This document shows positions 62,683-64,000 of a DNA stretch of 64,000 nucleotides, piece by piece. The notes beneath the pieces were generated by a model. The model ran no database searches. It was not told the DNA's origin and worked only from the letters and a program-made list of their open reading frames with translations. The stretch's first letter is position 1. Every line of letters starts with the position of its first letter. Made by a program: the position numbers and the translations under genes. Where the stretch lies: assembly GCF_900094625.1 (NCBI RefSeq), contig NZ_FMAJ01000002.1, forward strand, positions 372,001-436,000. Reading direction: 5' to 3'. Source of the DNA: Rhizobium aethiopicum. Lineage in GTDB: Bacteria; Pseudomonadota; Alphaproteobacteria; Rhizobiales; Rhizobiaceae.

Positions 62683-63255
62683 ATGAACGCACACCTTCAG
62701 CCCACGGGCTCTGCCTATTTCATCTCTCCGGAAACGACGGCGATCGAGAGCCATACGCTCTCGGTTCTCGTCGACAACGAGCCGGGCGTCCTTGCCCGCG
62801 TTATCGGCCTGTTCTCCGGCCGCGGCTACAACATCGAGAGCCTCACCGTCTCCGAGACCGAGCATCAGGCGCATCTGTCCCGCATCACCATCGTGACCCG
62901 CGGCACGCCGCACGTGCTGGAGCAGATCAAGGCGCAGCTCGAACGCATCGTGCCGGTGCACCGCGTCGTCGATCTGACTGTGCGGGCTCGCGAACTCGGC
63001 CAGGACCGGCCGATCGAGCGTGAAGTGGCGCTGGTCAAGGTGATCGGCGAGGGCGAAACCCGCGCCGAGACGTTGCGCCTCGCCGATGCCTTCCATGCCA
63101 AGGTGGTGGACGCGACGATCGACCACTTCATCCTGGAGATAACAGGCAAGTCGTCGAAGATCGACCAGTTCATCGCGATCATGAAGCCGCTCGGTCTGAT
63201 CGAGGTCTGCCGGACCGGTATTGCCGCGATGAACCGCGGCGCGCAGGGGATGTGA
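62683..63255 (+). CDS. ilvH: Acetolactate synthase small subunit IlvH
   Basis: Regulatory subunit that activates IlvI and gives valine feedback inhibition. 190 residues with an ACT domain (SHTLSVLVDNEPGVLARVIGLFSGRGYNIESLTV, where the valine site forms) and the C-terminal ferredoxin-like domain (REVALVKVIGEGETRAETLRLADAF; FILEITGKSSKIDQFI). Co-directional with ilvI over an 80-base spacer holding a palindrome. The ATG follows AGGA. Confidence 0.97.
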   Translation: MNAHLQPTGSAYFISPETTAIESHTLSVLVDNEPGVLARVIGLFSGRGYNIESLTVSETEHQAHLSRITIVTRGTPHVLEQIKAQLERIVPVHRVVDLTVRARELGQDRPIEREVALVKVIGEGETRAETLRLADAFHAKVVDATIDHFILEITGKSSKIDQFIAIMKPLGLIEVCRTGIAAMNRGAQGM

Positions 63256-63280
63256 GCTGGCATCTTTACTCGACGTCATT

Positions 63281-63313
63281 CTCGCCCTGTGCCGGAGTTG
63301 TCCGGTGGGCGAG
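63281..63313 (+). other. Hairpin after ilvH
   Basis: CTCGCCC/GGGCGAG outer arms and CCGG/CCGG inner arms (63281-63313) without a T tract, about 25 bases after the ilvH stop. Possible 3' end structure of the operon, not a clear terminator. Confidence 0.4.
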
Positions 63314-63417
63314 GGACGGAGAGGTTGCTTAAAGCCTGTTCTTCCCCTGGGGCGAGGGGGAATCGCGAGTTTCGGCATATAATCGGATAGGTGTGAAACA
63401 GTCTGAGCGGCCGGAGA

Positions 63418-64000
63418 TCACAGCATCTCCAGCCGCCTTTTACTTGCCGGCGGCGGGAAGGCCGCGTCCAGCGCCTGCCAATCCTCATCGGTGATCTCGA
63501 GCGAGATGCAGTCGCGGTTTTCGCGAACGCGTTCGGCATTCGACGTCTTCGGAATGACGATGACGCCGTCGCGTTCGAGCAGGAAGGCGAGCGCCAGTTG
63601 GGCGGGGGTCGCCTGATAGGCCTTGGCGATGCGGATCAGTTCCGCATCATGGAGGATATGGCCCTGCTCGATCGGAGAATAGGCCATAACGGGAATGCCG
63701 CGGCTCTGGCACCAGGGCAGCAGATCATACTCGACGCCGCGGCGGGAGAGATTGTAGAGCACTTGGTTGGTGGCGACATTGGCGCCGTCGGGCACGCCGA
63801 GCAGTTCCTCCATGTCATCAGTGTCGAAGTTGGAGACGCCCCAGGCGCCGATCTTGCCTGACGCCTTAAGCATTTCGAAGGCGGCGACTGTTTCGGCGAG
63901 CGGATAATTGCCGCGCCAGTGCAGGAGATAGAGATCGATGCGGTCGGTGCCCAGCCGCTCGAGGCTGTGTTCGCAGGCCTCGATCGTGCCTTTCAGGCTG
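63418..64000 (-). CDS. Aldo/keto reductase, 5' part beyond the window
   Basis: C-terminal part of an aldo/keto reductase; the frame runs unbroken to the window edge, so the start is missing. Visible: [22 protein letters not shown] (active-site His region), [54 protein letters not shown], and the NADP-binding part [18 protein letters not shown]. It belongs to the AKR5-like 2,5-diketogluconate reductase/YdhF-type enzymes; substrate unknown. An ATG at 63873 is internal, not the start. Confidence 0.92.
   Translation of the reverse strand, partial: SLKGTIEACEHSLERLGTDRIDLYLLHWRGNYPLAETVAAFEMLKASGKIGAWGVSNFDTDDMEELLGVPDGANVATNQVLYNLSRRGVEYDLLPWCQSRGIPVMAYSPIEQGHILHDAELIRIAKAYQATPAQLALAFLLERDGVIVIPKTSNAERVRENRDCISLEITDEDWQALDAAFPPPASKRRLEML

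Overview
This 64 kb window is chromosomal DNA of an alphaproteobacterium of the order Rhizobiales, most likely Rhizobium of the etli/leguminosarum group. That assignment is inference from gene content and sequence style: GC-rich coding DNA, a circularly permuted two-piece tmRNA with the tag ANDNYAEARLAA, a rhizobial-type short flagellin, the alphaproteobacterial SspB/DUF4169/ribbon-helix-helix cluster, and mosaic intergenic repeats. No database was searched.

Layout. 1-7 kb: envelope and DNA maintenance genes (lpxC, bamD, recN, a frameshifted DUF6886-type gene, ligA). 7-14 kb: a GNAT acetyltransferase, a DEDDh exonuclease, a CreA-like protein, a chemotaxis pair (MCP with a CheR-tether pentapeptide, plus CheW), a SCO copper chaperone, prmA, and an unlisted 57-codon gene with its own terminator and a sigma-54-like promoter. 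14-24 kb: Xaa-Pro aminopeptidase, azlCD exporter, several small metabolic genes, an orphan polytopic membrane protein resembling GT-C glycosyltransferases, nicotinamidase, and uvrD/pcrA. 24-31 kb: a VOC protein, then the stress-type operon prkA-yeaH-spoVR behind an EcfG-like promoter and a palindrome, followed by a membrane-anchored class III nucleotide cyclase. 31-38 kb: an RND efflux adaptor/pump pair, a lone flagellin, and an OmpA-like lipoprotein. 38-48 kb: DUF2000/AraC/AbrB genes, a LysR regulator facing an aldo/keto reductase, an FAD-linked dehydrogenase and a 1236-residue AsmA protein. 48-56 kb: ribbon-helix-helix and DUF4169 proteins, SspB, ssrA (tmRNA), then thyA, an AT-rich dihydrofolate reductase, hflK-hflC and degP. 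56-64 kb: serB and miaA diverging from overlapping start codons, a DapA-family protein, a HerA-like ATPase, and ilvI-ilvH preceded by a leader peptide and attenuator, ending in a truncated aldo/keto reductase.

Functional links. SspB, ssrA and the HflKC/DegP block form a protein quality-control neighbourhood: tmRNA tags stalled peptides, SspB delivers tagged proteins to ClpXP, HflKC modulates FtsH, and DegP handles periplasmic misfolding. thyA and the adjacent DHFR form the thymidylate/folate cycle. PrkA, YeaH and SpoVR are a conserved but poorly understood stress module. ilvIH has a classical ribosome-mediated attenuation layout that may use a leaderless mRNA.

Most of the window is ordinary core genome. 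The least expected items are the AT-rich DHFR gene, the leaderless ilv attenuator, the small sigma-54-like gene at 13.9-14.2 kb, the upstream region of the prkA operon, and the mosaic repeats.
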